A DNA stretch of 64,000 nt from Salicibibacter cibi. Its GTDB lineage: Bacteria; Bacillota; Bacilli; Bacillales; Marinococcaceae. Location of the stretch: positions 1,178,001 through 1,242,000 of the forward strand of contig NZ_CP054706.1 of assembly GCF_016495865.1 (NCBI RefSeq), in the 5' to 3' direction. Both the position numbers and the translations under genes were made by a program. This document shows positions 28,098 through 36,492 of the stretch, in pieces. Positions within the stretch are counted from its first letter, which is position 1. The number at the start of each line of letters is the position of its first letter. The notes beneath the pieces are model-generated. The model saw nothing but the letters and a program-made list of their open reading frames with translations. It was not told the origin of the DNA and did no database searches.

Positions 28098-29843
28098 ATG
28101 CACAAGACGATAGAACGATGGCGGCACGGATTGCAAAATGACCGGCAATTAAGTGCCGAGCTGGAAAGGATGATTCAAAGTGAAGACGAAGGGTCCTTGG
28201 AAGATTGTTTTTATCGCACCCTCACTTTCGGAACAGGAGGGATGCGCGGAGAGCTTGGCCCGGGGCCGAACCGGATGAATCGTTATACGGTGCGTAAAGC
28301 TGCTTTAGGCTTGGCGCGTTATCTTCACGCAACCGAAGGAACAGCCAGTGTGGTCATTGCGTTTGATTCCCGTACAAATTCAGATCTATTTGCGAAGGAG
28401 GCTGCCCGTACCCTCGCAAAAGAAGGAATTAATGTCGACCTCTTTTCTTCGTTAAGGCCGACCCCTATGTTATCGTTTGCCGTACGCGAGCGCGAGGCAT
28501 CGGCTGGCATCATGATCACAGCGAGCCATAATCCGGCCGAATACAATGGCTTAAAAGTGTATGGCAGTGACGGGGCACAATTGACACCGGAACCTGCCGA
28601 AAAGCTCATTGCGTATGTGGAGGCTATAGAGGATGAGCTGTCGATTCCAATTGCAGATGAAAAAGAGATGGAAGAAGGCGGCCTTATCCACACGTTGGCT
28701 CCGGAAATGGACCATCAATACATTCGGGCACTTGGTTCTGTTCTCCGGCAGCCAGAGATGGGAAAAAAAAATGGAGCAGCCATCCAAGTCGTATTCAGCC
28801 CGCTCCATGGAACGGCGTTGGAACCGTTAAAGCACGCATTTGAAACAAATGGATATACCGATGTACATATTGTGCCTGAGCAAGCAAAACCGGACCCTGG
28901 TTTTTCTACGGTGACAAAGCCGAATCCTGAGGAGGGAGAAGCGTTTGCATTAGCAAAGGAACTGGGGAGAAAACAGCATGCGGATTTGTTGATTGCGACT
29001 GACCCTGACGCAGATCGCCTGGGCGTGGCCGTTCCCGATAAGCAAGAAGATGGAGGATATCGTCTGCTTACGGGGAATGAGACCGGCTTTCTGCTCCTCG
29101 ATTATCTGTTGGCACAAGATAGAGAAGGTTTGCCTATCAACGGAAAGGTGCTGAAGACGATCGTCACCTCTGAAAGTGGCCGGGCACTCGCCGATCATTA
29201 CGGTGTAACATGTGAAGATACATTGACCGGCTTTAAATTTATCGCAGAGAAAATGAAGCGTTTTGAAGATGGCGCGGAGGACGGAACATTCCTATTTGGA
29301 TATGAAGAATCGTATGGATACTTGCTCGCCCCGTTTGTGCGTGACAAAGATGCCATACAGACGGCGTTGGTAATAACTGAGATGGCCTTATCGGAAAAGC
29401 AAAAGGGAAACACGCTTACGGAAAAATTAGCAAGTCTTTACGAAAGTTTCGGTTATTACCGGGAGGGAATTGAATCAATAACGTTGAAAGGGAAAAAGGG
29501 AGAGGAACAAATCGAAGCGTTGCTTGCATCTTTTCGCACGCAACCGCCCGTATCTTTTGGGGAAGGGCAAATCGTTTCCGTCATCGAAGATTATGAACGA
29601 GGCGAGGCGGTCACTGTGAATAACGGGAGGCAAACTCCAATTCATTTACCTGCTTCGAATGTGCTTAAGTACAAATGTGAAGATGAATCGTGGGTATGCG
29701 TAAGGCCTTCGGGAACGGAACCGAAAATGAAATGTTATTTCGGAGTGAAAGAACCGAATCCCTCTGCGGCTCATCAAGCACTTGCGGAACTTCGAGAAGC
29801 CGTCATGGCCGACATTAATCTGCGATTATCCAACTTTAATTGA
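28098..29843 (+). CDS. pgcA: Phosphoglucomutase/phosphomannomutase
   Basis: Interconverts glucose-6-phosphate and glucose-1-phosphate, feeding UDP-glucose for glycolipid anchors and wall polymers. 581 residues as in B. subtilis PgcA. Phosphoserine loop TASHNPAEYNGLK (Ser143), metal-binding DPDADRLG, sugar-specificity loop GYEESYG and the C-terminal phosphate-binding RPSGTEPKMK are all intact. ATG 28098 follows AGAGAGGAG. Located behind the phospholipase D-type gene, which suggests a membrane-lipid link. Confidence 0.94.
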   Translation: MHKTIERWRHGLQNDRQLSAELERMIQSEDEGSLEDCFYRTLTFGTGGMRGELGPGPNRMNRYTVRKAALGLARYLHATEGTASVVIAFDSRTNSDLFAKEAARTLAKEGINVDLFSSLRPTPMLSFAVREREASAGIMITASHNPAEYNGLKVYGSDGAQLTPEPAEKLIAYVEAIEDELSIPIADEKEMEEGGLIHTLAPEMDHQYIRALGSVLRQPEMGKKNGAAIQVVFSPLHGTALEPLKHAFETNGYTDVHIVPEQAKPDPGFSTVTKPNPEEGEAFALAKELGRKQHADLLIATDPDADRLGVAVPDKQEDGGYRLLTGNETGFLLLDYLLAQDREGLPINGKVLKTIVTSESGRALADHYGVTCEDTLTGFKFIAEKMKRFEDGAEDGTFLFGYEESYGYLLAPFVRDKDAIQTALVITEMALSEKQKGNTLTEKLASLYESFGYYREGIESITLKGKKGEEQIEALLASFRTQPPVSFGEGQIVSVIEDYERGEAVTVNNGRQTPIHLPASNVLKYKCEDESWVCVRPSGTEPKMKCYFGVKEPNPSAAHQALAELREAVMADINLRLSNFN

Positions 29844-29865
29844 AAGAAAGCGCCAGGTGATGGAA

Positions 29866-30705
29866 ATGGAATGGGTGCATGATTACTTAAGATTAATGGG
29901 AATGTCCGAGAAACAAGCATCTACGCCTTATTTAAAGCATTTATTAAACGCACATCGACATGTCTTTCCTTTTGAAAACATTGGCAAACTTGTTTTTCAT
30001 GATCAGGCATGTGTAACAGAAGATATTGAACGTTTTCTGTGGCGTCATCGGTGTTTTCATACGGGGGGGACGTGCATTACCCTCAATCTGCAATTCTCGA
30101 AACTATTGGAAGCCTTAGGTTTTCAGGTGTTTTTCCTTAAGCCGGGCGGAGATCACATGGCTCTGCTGGTTTTGGCACCTGAAACCGGAGAACCCCTCTA
30201 TGTAGACGTCGGAACGCCTGTTCCGCTTTTAACTCCATTGCCGTTAAATAAGCATAAACAGACACATGTCCCCCTCTTTGCAGGAGAAAAAGTAATTTTG
30301 ATGGCTGGAGATAAAGAAGGGGAGTACACATATATCCGTACGATTGCAGACCGAATCGTGGATCGAAAATGGGCCTTTTCCATTGATCGCTGTTACCAAC
30401 TTCCTGATTTTCAAGACACGATCCGCAAGTCTTATCAACCTGATGCCCAATATATGCAACAACTGCGTTGTGAAAAATGGTGCGCACGGAAAAGGCGTAT
30501 GTTGTCATTAAAAAATAAAGAATTGACGATCCGCACGCATAACGGAGGAAAAATAAAAAGAAGGATGAAATCGCGAAAGGATTTGTCGGAAGTTCTCGCA
30601 GATACATTCTCCCTTCCTAAACTTCCGGCAGACAAGGCGATGGACAAGCTGGAAGAAAGCGGTCATTTGCTTTGGGATCAGGAACGCCATATTTCTTCTT
30701 TTTAA
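29866..30705 (+). CDS. Arylamine N-acetyltransferase family protein
   Basis: 279 residues. Transfers acyl groups from acyl-CoA to arylamines or similar nucleophiles through a Cys-His-Asp triad, seen here as Cys70 (TGGTCITLN), His97 (GGDHMALL) and Asp114 (YVDVGTP). The usual RGGYCFE around the cysteine is altered to HTGGTCITL, and the C-terminal part is unusually basic (KIKRRMKSRK), so substrate range may differ. Start at 29866 rather than 29860 because AGGTG then lies 6 bases upstream. Follows pgcA by 22 bases. Confidence 0.8.
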   Translation: MEWVHDYLRLMGMSEKQASTPYLKHLLNAHRHVFPFENIGKLVFHDQACVTEDIERFLWRHRCFHTGGTCITLNLQFSKLLEALGFQVFFLKPGGDHMALLVLAPETGEPLYVDVGTPVPLLTPLPLNKHKQTHVPLFAGEKVILMAGDKEGEYTYIRTIADRIVDRKWAFSIDRCYQLPDFQDTIRKSYQPDAQYMQQLRCEKWCARKRRMLSLKNKELTIRTHNGGKIKRRMKSRKDLSEVLADTFSLPKLPADKAMDKLEESGHLLWDQERHISSF

Positions 30706-30977
30706 CGGCGAATGGAAAACTGCCGGTCGTGTTGAACGTCAGCCCCGTCCTCAACTTCAACGCGTTCCACACGTGAAAATGCATTCCCCTTTTTGACCAT
30801 CTGGATAAATTGTTCAACTTCGGTTTTTTCGCCTTCTGCTGCGATTTCTACTGCACCATCTTTACGGTTTCTCACCCAGCCGTAAAGGTGGTTTTTTTCT
30901 GCTGCTTCTTGCACAAAGTTACGGAAACCGACGCCTTGAACAACGCCATAAGCAATTGCGTGAATGCTTGTCATCAT
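30702..30977 (-). CDS. acyP: Acylphosphatase
   Basis: 91-residue enzyme that hydrolyses carboxyl-phosphate bonds such as acetyl phosphate. Catalytic Arg and Asn are in GVVQGVGFRNFV and GWVRNRKDGAVEI, the standard acylphosphatase signatures. ATG 30977 follows AGGAGG by 6 bases. It is convergent with the N-acetyltransferase gene (stops overlap by four bases) and divergent from spoVR. Confidence 0.93.
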   Translation of the reverse strand: MMTSIHAIAYGVVQGVGFRNFVQEAAEKNHLYGWVRNRKDGAVEIAAEGEKTEVEQFIQMVKKGNAFSRVERVEVEDGADVQHDRQFSIRR

Positions 30978-31110
30978 TTGATTCCTCCTATGGTTAACTA
31001 ACTCTCGACTCTCTTCTGCAATACCTCCCATGGATGCTCATCAAACATGTGATGCATTCCCGAGCCTCTACGCACATATAAATGAAGATAGAAACAGGAG
31101 GGGGATGGAA

Positions 31111-32508
31111 ATGCCTGCAGGTGAGTTGCGTCAATTGGAAGATAAAATTGAAGCTATTACAGAAATCGCCAAAGGGTTTGGCTTGGATTATTTTCCGATG
31201 CGTTATGAGGTTTGTCCGGCGGATATCATTTATACATTCGGAGCGTATGGAATGCCGACGCGTTTTTCCCATTGGAGCTTTGGGAAACAATTTCATAAGA
31301 TGAAGGTGCAGTATGATCTGGGGCTGAGTAAAATTTATGAACTTGTCATTAACTCTAATCCTTGTTACGCATTTTTATTAAATAATAACAGCTTAATCCA
31401 GAATCAATTAATTGTTGCCCATGTTTTGGCACACAGTGATTTTTTTAAAAACAATTACCGTTTTCGAATGACAAGGCAAGACATGGTGGAAAGTATGGGT
31501 GCTACAGCTGAACGAATTGCAGCCTACGAACATGAACACGGAAAACAGGAAGTCGAAACGTTTTTGGATGCGGTGCTTGCGATTCAAGAGCATGTCGATC
31601 CGGGTATGACTATTCGCAGACGTGAAGGGGAGCACGAAGAAAAGGTGCGCAATTCAGCCTCGACGCAGTACGCGGATTTATGGGAACAGGATCGGCCGGC
31701 GAATCCGCAAGAGAAGAAGAAAAAACAGAAGTTTCCGCTAGAGCCCGAGAAGGATGTCATGTGGTTCATTGAAGAGAACAGCTTGGAATTGGAAGAGTGG
31801 CAGCGGGACATCATGACGATGATGCGTGAAGAAATGCTCTATTTTTGGCCACAAATGGAAACGAAAATCATGAACGAAGGTTGGGCATCGTATTGGCATG
31901 CACGTATTATGCGAGAGATGGATTTAACTTCAGCCGAAGCGATTGAATTTTCTCAATTGAATGCGAATGTTATTATGCCTTCGAAAACATCCATTAACCC
32001 TTATTACTTGGGGTTGAAAATATTTGAGGATATTGAAGAACGCTACGACAACCCGAATGAGGAGATGAAGGAAAGAGGGGTTGTTCCCGGCAGAGGGAGG
32101 GATAAGATCTTTGAGGTAAGAGAATTGGAGACGGACCAGTCATTTATTCGCAATTATTTAACGCAAGATTTCGTCGAACGGGAAGATTTGTACGTATTTG
32201 CGAGGAAGGGAAGCAATTATGAAGTTGTAGATAAAGATTGGACGAACATTCGTGATGAATTGGTGGCATCACGGGTGAATGGCGGTTTTCCTCATATCAC
32301 AGTAACCAACGGGGACTATTTGAAAGCCGGCGAACTACTTTTGACCCATAATTATGAAGGAACGGAACTGGACGTTACCTATTTGGAGAAAACGCTTCCT
32401 TATCTTTACCAACTATGGGGGCGCCCCGTGCATTTGGAAACCGTCATTCAAGCCAAGCCGACCGTTTTCACATTTGACGGCCGACGCGTGCAGCGAAAAA
32501 CGACTTAA
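31111..32508 (+). CDS. spoVR: SpoVR family stage V sporulation protein
   Basis: 465 residues, near the 468 of B. subtilis SpoVR, which is needed for spore cortex formation. Recognised from its N-terminal block ([18 protein letters not shown]), [15 protein letters not shown], and [13 protein letters not shown] in the centre. ATG 31111 has AGGAGGGGG at 6 bases. Its E. coli homologue YcgB acts with YeaG and YeaH, whose counterparts prkA and yhbH are encoded 10-15 kb upstream here. Confidence 0.95.
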   Translation: MPAGELRQLEDKIEAITEIAKGFGLDYFPMRYEVCPADIIYTFGAYGMPTRFSHWSFGKQFHKMKVQYDLGLSKIYELVINSNPCYAFLLNNNSLIQNQLIVAHVLAHSDFFKNNYRFRMTRQDMVESMGATAERIAAYEHEHGKQEVETFLDAVLAIQEHVDPGMTIRRREGEHEEKVRNSASTQYADLWEQDRPANPQEKKKKQKFPLEPEKDVMWFIEENSLELEEWQRDIMTMMREEMLYFWPQMETKIMNEGWASYWHARIMREMDLTSAEAIEFSQLNANVIMPSKTSINPYYLGLKIFEDIEERYDNPNEEMKERGVVPGRGRDKIFEVRELETDQSFIRNYLTQDFVEREDLYVFARKGSNYEVVDKDWTNIRDELVASRVNGGFPHITVTNGDYLKAGELLLTHNYEGTELDVTYLEKTLPYLYQLWGRPVHLETVIQAKPTVFTFDGRRVQRKTT

Positions 32509-32539
32509 AAATATAGGTTGGCATGCAGCGTACCGAGTG

Positions 32540-32584
32540 GAGGTGAGAAGTAGGTCGTTTCCCCCGCTTCTCGGCTCTTTTTTT
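32540..32584 (+). terminator. Terminator after spoVR
   Basis: GAGGTGAGAAG (32540-32550) with CTTCTCGGCTC (32567-32577), one mismatch, then TTTTTTT. Confidence 0.8.
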
Positions 32585-32821
32585 ATATCGACAAAAAAAG
32601 ACGACCTGATAAGGTCGCTTAAAGGTCAACATACACGCATCAAGAAGGGTACTAAAAAATTAGCAGGGGCATTGCATGATGTAAAGAACGACTATGCCCT
32701 GTCTACGGATAATATAGCATAAACCGTATTATAGTACCATTTCGAATCTCAGAGGAATGGAGGGCTTTATGACCCGTATCCGGTATTTTTATGCCGGATA
32801 TCATGATGAATATTCATCTAG
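32585..32821. other. Intergenic stretch
   Basis: Holds a short GCGACCTTATCAGG-type hairpin (about 32601-32620) and nothing else I can name. The gap separates spoVR from a convergent gene. Confidence 0.3.
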
Positions 32822-33442
32822 TTATATTGCGTGATCACTCGATGATAAACGGTGAACCGTTTCATCGACCATCAGCTGTGGTTTGAATTGATGAACGTTT
32901 GCCACATATTTCGTCGGAGTAACGGTAAGGCTTTTGTTGTATTTCTCGACGGCATAGTTATAGGACTGGCTGGCAGTTTCCAACAATGTTAGCGTCGTAT
33001 TTAAGTCTTCGCTGATCTCCACAAGTTCGGGATCATTGAGATCCTCATCATCATCCATTTGTTCAAATAAAAACGTAACCCGATCGTTTAAAATACCGAA
33101 AGCATGCAATTGGTCACCGCGTTCATTTGCCGGATCTTGCATATCTTCCATGACTTTTTCAAGCGATTCTGTTGTTCCGGCTGGTAATTTGCCATACTGG
33201 TCAAGGACGGCTAAAAAGTCATTCGTGGACCGTTCCACACGTGAAAGCAAGTGCATAATCCGCTGCCATCGTGTTTCCATGCGGGTAACAAACTTTAAAA
33301 GCACCGAATAGCCGATAAACCATACGAGCAAAGTGACGGCAATTAAAATGCCGAGTATCATTGCAAATCCCAAGACAAGGGATCCTCCCTTCTCTTCAAG
33401 TTGCTTGTACAAGTATAAATGTTCATAAACAAAGTATATCAT
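32822..33442 (-). CDS. LemA-like membrane protein
   Basis: About 206 residues. One N-terminal transmembrane helix (AMILGILIAVTLLVWFIGYSVLL) followed by a long helical region. The C-terminal text YNYAVEKYNKSLTVTPTKYVA...FKPQ has the YN...YN....P...A...F.P pattern of the LemA family, although the N-terminal LemA core is weak, so this is a distant relative. The ATG at 33442 has AGGAAAT upstream; an internal TTG after AAGGGAGG (near 33373) would start right at the transmembrane helix and is also possible. Function unknown. Confidence 0.6.
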   Translation of the reverse strand: MIYFVYEHLYLYKQLEEKGGSLVLGFAMILGILIAVTLLVWFIGYSVLLKFVTRMETRWQRIMHLLSRVERSTNDFLAVLDQYGKLPAGTTESLEKVMEDMQDPANERGDQLHAFGILNDRVTFLFEQMDDDEDLNDPELVEISEDLNTTLTLLETASQSYNYAVEKYNKSLTVTPTKYVANVHQFKPQLMVDETVHRLSSSDHAI

Positions 33443-33590
33443 ATAAATTTCCTGATCTCAGTGGTTAATATTTATGATTTCCCCAAACCTTCTAGAACTA
33501 ACGTTAATTATTGCAGGTAAACATGCAGATTTTTTCCAACTTATTGGCCAATCAATGGTGGACGAAAGCCCTTACTTATAGTACGCTTGC

Positions 33591-33604
33591 TGTAAGCGAT
33601 TACA
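33591..33604 (+). promoter_or_regulatory. cre site (CcpA binding) upstream of the acyl-CoA operon
   Basis: TGTAAGCGATTACA fits the catabolite-responsive element TGWNANCGNTNWCA at every position and is a full palindrome. It lies 65 bases before the acyl-CoA dehydrogenase start, so glucose repression by CcpA is likely. Confidence 0.7.
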
Positions 33605-33633
33605 ATCGGCTTTTTAATTATCTTCCAACCGAT

Positions 33634-33647
33634 TGAGCGCTTGCTCA
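33634..33647 (+). promoter_or_regulatory. TetR-type palindromic operator TGAGC-N4-GCTCA
   Basis: TGAGCGCTTGCTCA is a perfect inverted repeat 21 bases before the start codon. Similar sites are bound by TetR regulators of fatty-acid or branched-chain acyl-CoA catabolism (FadR/LiuQ-like); the cognate protein is not encoded nearby. Confidence 0.55.
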
Positions 33648-33668
33648 GTTTGAAGAGAGGAGGGAATC

Positions 33669-34814
33669 ATGAATTTTCAATTAACGAAGGAACAACAGAT
33701 GATTCGTGATACGGTTCGGGATTTTGCAGAAGCGGAAATAGCTCCGAAAGCTGAAGAAATCGACCGCAGCGCACGCTTTCCTGAAGAATTATTTAAAAAA
33801 ATGGGATCATTAGGGATCATGGGCATTCCGGTTGCTGAAAAATATGGCGGTGCGGGAGCAGACACAATTTCTTACGCATTGGCAGTGGAAGAGGTCGGCA
33901 AAGCTTGTGGAGGTACGGGTCTCAGTTACGCCGCGTCGGTTTCACTTGGAGCAGGGCCGCTAGGGTCATTCGGATCGGAAGGGCAAAAACAAGAATATTT
34001 GGTGCCGATTGCAAAAGGGGATTCATTAGGCGCTTTCGGGCTTACCGAACCGAACGCAGGCTCTGACGCAGGAGGGACGAAAACGACAGCCGTGAAAAAA
34101 GAAGGTCGCTACGTCATTAATGGCGAAAAATGTTGGATTACCAATGCCTCCTATGCAAAAGCGGTCATTATTACTGCGGTGAGCGGAAAGAAAGAAAACG
34201 GCAAAAATATCGTTTCCGCGTTTATTGTTCCGACGGGAACCCCTGGGTTTCAGATTACAACGCCATATGAAAAAATGGGAGTACGCGGCTCCAATACAAC
34301 AGAGTTAGTTTTAACCGATGTAGAAATTCCGGAAGAAAACGTGTTGGGCGATCCGGAAAAAGGGTTCGGTCAGTTTCTCCATACGCTTGATGGCGGACGA
34401 ATCTCCATCGGCGCGCTCGCTTTGGGGATTGCTGAAGGGGCTTATCAAAAAGCGCTTGCCTATGCGCAGGAACGTAAACAATTCGGCCATAAAATAAGCG
34501 AATTTCAAGCGATTCAATTCAAGCTCGCGGATATGGCTATGGAAATAGAGTTGGCAAGGACAATGGTTCATAAAGCCGCCTGGGTAAAAGATCAGGAAAA
34601 ATCTTTTAAAAAAGAAGCGGCTTTTGCTAAATTATTTGCATCGGAAATGGCAACAAGGGTGTGTAATCAAGCGTTGCAAATCCATGGGGGCTCCGGATAT
34701 ATGCGCGAGTTCGGAATTGAACGAATGCTAAGGGATACGAAATTGATGGAAATCGGAGAAGGGACATCGGAAATCCAGCACATGGTTATATCACGAGAAA
34801 TCGGTTGTCCGTAA
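33669..34814 (+). CDS. yngJ: Acyl-CoA dehydrogenase
   Basis: 381-residue FAD enzyme that inserts a double bond alpha-beta to the CoA thioester. Signatures: GLTEPNAGSDAGGTKTTA and the C-terminal QIHGGSGYMREFGIERMLRD with the region IGEGTSEIQ holding the catalytic acid. First gene of a four-gene operon with a biotin carboxylase, a biotin carrier and a carboxyltransferase. The same set, with more genes between, makes up the B. subtilis yngJIHGFE mother-cell operon linked to leucine or branched acyl-CoA breakdown. Strong GAGAGGAGG site before ATG. Confidence 0.93.
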   Translation: MNFQLTKEQQMIRDTVRDFAEAEIAPKAEEIDRSARFPEELFKKMGSLGIMGIPVAEKYGGAGADTISYALAVEEVGKACGGTGLSYAASVSLGAGPLGSFGSEGQKQEYLVPIAKGDSLGAFGLTEPNAGSDAGGTKTTAVKKEGRYVINGEKCWITNASYAKAVIITAVSGKKENGKNIVSAFIVPTGTPGFQITTPYEKMGVRGSNTTELVLTDVEIPEENVLGDPEKGFGQFLHTLDGGRISIGALALGIAEGAYQKALAYAQERKQFGHKISEFQAIQFKLADMAMEIELARTMVHKAAWVKDQEKSFKKEAAFAKLFASEMATRVCNQALQIHGGSGYMREFGIERMLRDTKLMEIGEGTSEIQHMVISREIGCP

Positions 34815-34831
34815 GCGCAGGGGGAGAGCTA

Positions 34832-36163
34832 ATGTTTACAAAGGTTTTAGTTGCTAATCGAGGAGAAATCGCTTGTCGTATTATTCAAAGTTGTCAATCA
34901 CTCGGGATTAAGGCAGTCGCGATTTATTCGGAAGCCGATCGTGACGCGCGACACACCCAACTGGCAGATGAAGCTTATGAAGTCGGACCGGCAAGGGTTT
35001 TCGAGAGTTATTTGAACGTCGATAAAATCCTGGCTGTTGCAAAAGAGGCGAAAGTGAATGCCATTCATCCGGGATACGGTTTTTTATCTGAGAACTCCGA
35101 TTTTGCCACGCGTTGTCATGAGGAGGGGATCGTTTTTATCGGTCCTGCTCCGGAGACAATCACGATCATGGGGGATAAAGTTTCGGCGCGCAATCATATG
35201 AAAAAGGCAGGAGTGCCTGTGATCCCCGGTTCGATTGAACCGATCACCAGTGCCGAAGAAGCTGTTTCGTTTGCAAAAGAACAGGGCTATCCAGTGATGC
35301 TCAAAGCGGCTGCCGGCGGCGGAGGCATAGGGATGGAAAAAGCAGAAAATGAAGAAGAACTTAAAAAAGCATTTCAAAGCAATCAAAGAAGAGCGATGAA
35401 CTATTTCAGTTCAGGTTCGCTTTATATAGAAAAAGCATTGGAATCTCCGCGCCATATTGAAGTGCAAATTATCGGTGACCGGCGTGGGAATGTCATACAC
35501 CTTGGAGAAAGGGATTGTTCTATTCAGCGTCGCCATCAAAAAGTAATCGAAGAGGCACCTGCGCTTGATCTTTCGGAGGATCTTTTGACTCGTTTGCGCA
35601 AAGCCGCTATTCAGGCGGCGAAATCGTTGCAATATGAAAATGCCGGCACTCTTGAATTTCTTGTCGAAGATGGTGAATTTTATTTTTTGGAAATGAACAC
35701 TCGTTTGCAAGTGGAACATCCGGTGACGGAAGCAATCACCGGAATTGATATCGTGCGTGAGCAGTTGAACGTAGCTGCGGGTGGGCCATTGGGCATTGGG
35801 CAATCGCAAGTGCAATTGCGTGGCCACGCGATCGAAACGCGTATCTACGCAGAAGATCCCAACACATTTTTTCCCTCTCCGGGCACGATTGACGTGTTCA
35901 ATATCCCCGAAGATGAATTCATTCGTCTTGATACAGGTGTTCAAAACGGCACAGAAGTAACACCGCATTATGACCCTTTGCTCGCGAAGTTGATTGTAAA
36001 CGGAAAAAGCCGGGAAGAAACGATGGAAAAGCTGCAGAAGACGTTAGCGTTATGCGATATACAAGGACTTAAAACAAACATTCCTTTCTTGCGAGCAGTT
36101 ACCGATCACTCCGATTATATAGCTGGGAAGATCACAATTAATTTTGTAAATGATCACTTCTAG
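34832..36163 (+). CDS. yngH: Acyl-CoA carboxylase, biotin carboxylase subunit
   Basis: 443 residues, the size of a stand-alone biotin carboxylase. Carboxylates the biotin arm of the small carrier protein using ATP and bicarbonate. Seen: N-terminal KVLVANRGEIACRI, the ATP-grasp Gly-rich loop AAGGGGIGM, the ATP-grasp metal site EFLVEDGEFYFLEMNTRLQVEH, and TGIDIVREQL. The loop has Ile in the position usually Lys or Arg. ATG 34832 follows GGGGAGAG; the dehydrogenase gene ends 18 bases before. Partner of the carrier at 36175. Confidence 0.93.
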   Translation: MFTKVLVANRGEIACRIIQSCQSLGIKAVAIYSEADRDARHTQLADEAYEVGPARVFESYLNVDKILAVAKEAKVNAIHPGYGFLSENSDFATRCHEEGIVFIGPAPETITIMGDKVSARNHMKKAGVPVIPGSIEPITSAEEAVSFAKEQGYPVMLKAAAGGGGIGMEKAENEEELKKAFQSNQRRAMNYFSSGSLYIEKALESPRHIEVQIIGDRRGNVIHLGERDCSIQRRHQKVIEEAPALDLSEDLLTRLRKAAIQAAKSLQYENAGTLEFLVEDGEFYFLEMNTRLQVEHPVTEAITGIDIVREQLNVAAGGPLGIGQSQVQLRGHAIETRIYAEDPNTFFPSPGTIDVFNIPEDEFIRLDTGVQNGTEVTPHYDPLLAKLIVNGKSREETMEKLQKTLALCDIQGLKTNIPFLRAVTDHSDYIAGKITINFVNDHF

Positions 36164-36174
36164 GAGGACTTAAA

Positions 36175-36387
36175 ATGGCAAAGATTGAAGCAAGTATGGC
36201 GGGTAATTTATGGAAGGTCCTGAAGCAACAAGGAGATACTGTCGAAGCCGGTGAAGAGGTGGCGATTTTAGAATCCATGAAAATGGAAATCCCTATCGAG
36301 GCCGAAACGGGTGGTGAGATTAAAGCCGTCATGAAAGCAGAAGGCGAGTTTGTTGACGAAGGAGAAGCACTATTTGAAATTGAATAA
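36175..36387 (+). CDS. yngHB: Biotin carrier protein (BLAP type)
   Basis: 70-residue free-standing biotinyl/lipoyl attachment domain. The modified lysine is Lys36 in ESMKME, with the typical hydrophobic beta strands around it. It carries the carboxylated biotin between the carboxylase at 34832 and the carboxyltransferase at 36493. Starts 11 bases after the previous stop, with TAGGAGGAC before ATG. Confidence 0.95.
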   Translation: MAKIEASMAGNLWKVLKQQGDTVEAGEEVAILESMKMEIPIEAETGGEIKAVMKAEGEFVDEGEALFEIE

Positions 36388-36492
36388 AACAAGGGTATTT
36401 TTCCTGAATGAACGGGCTCGTTCGGGAAATCCAGATCGTGTTGGGAAACGGTCATCAAGTGATAAAGGCAAGTGATGGAGGTAACAGTAACA

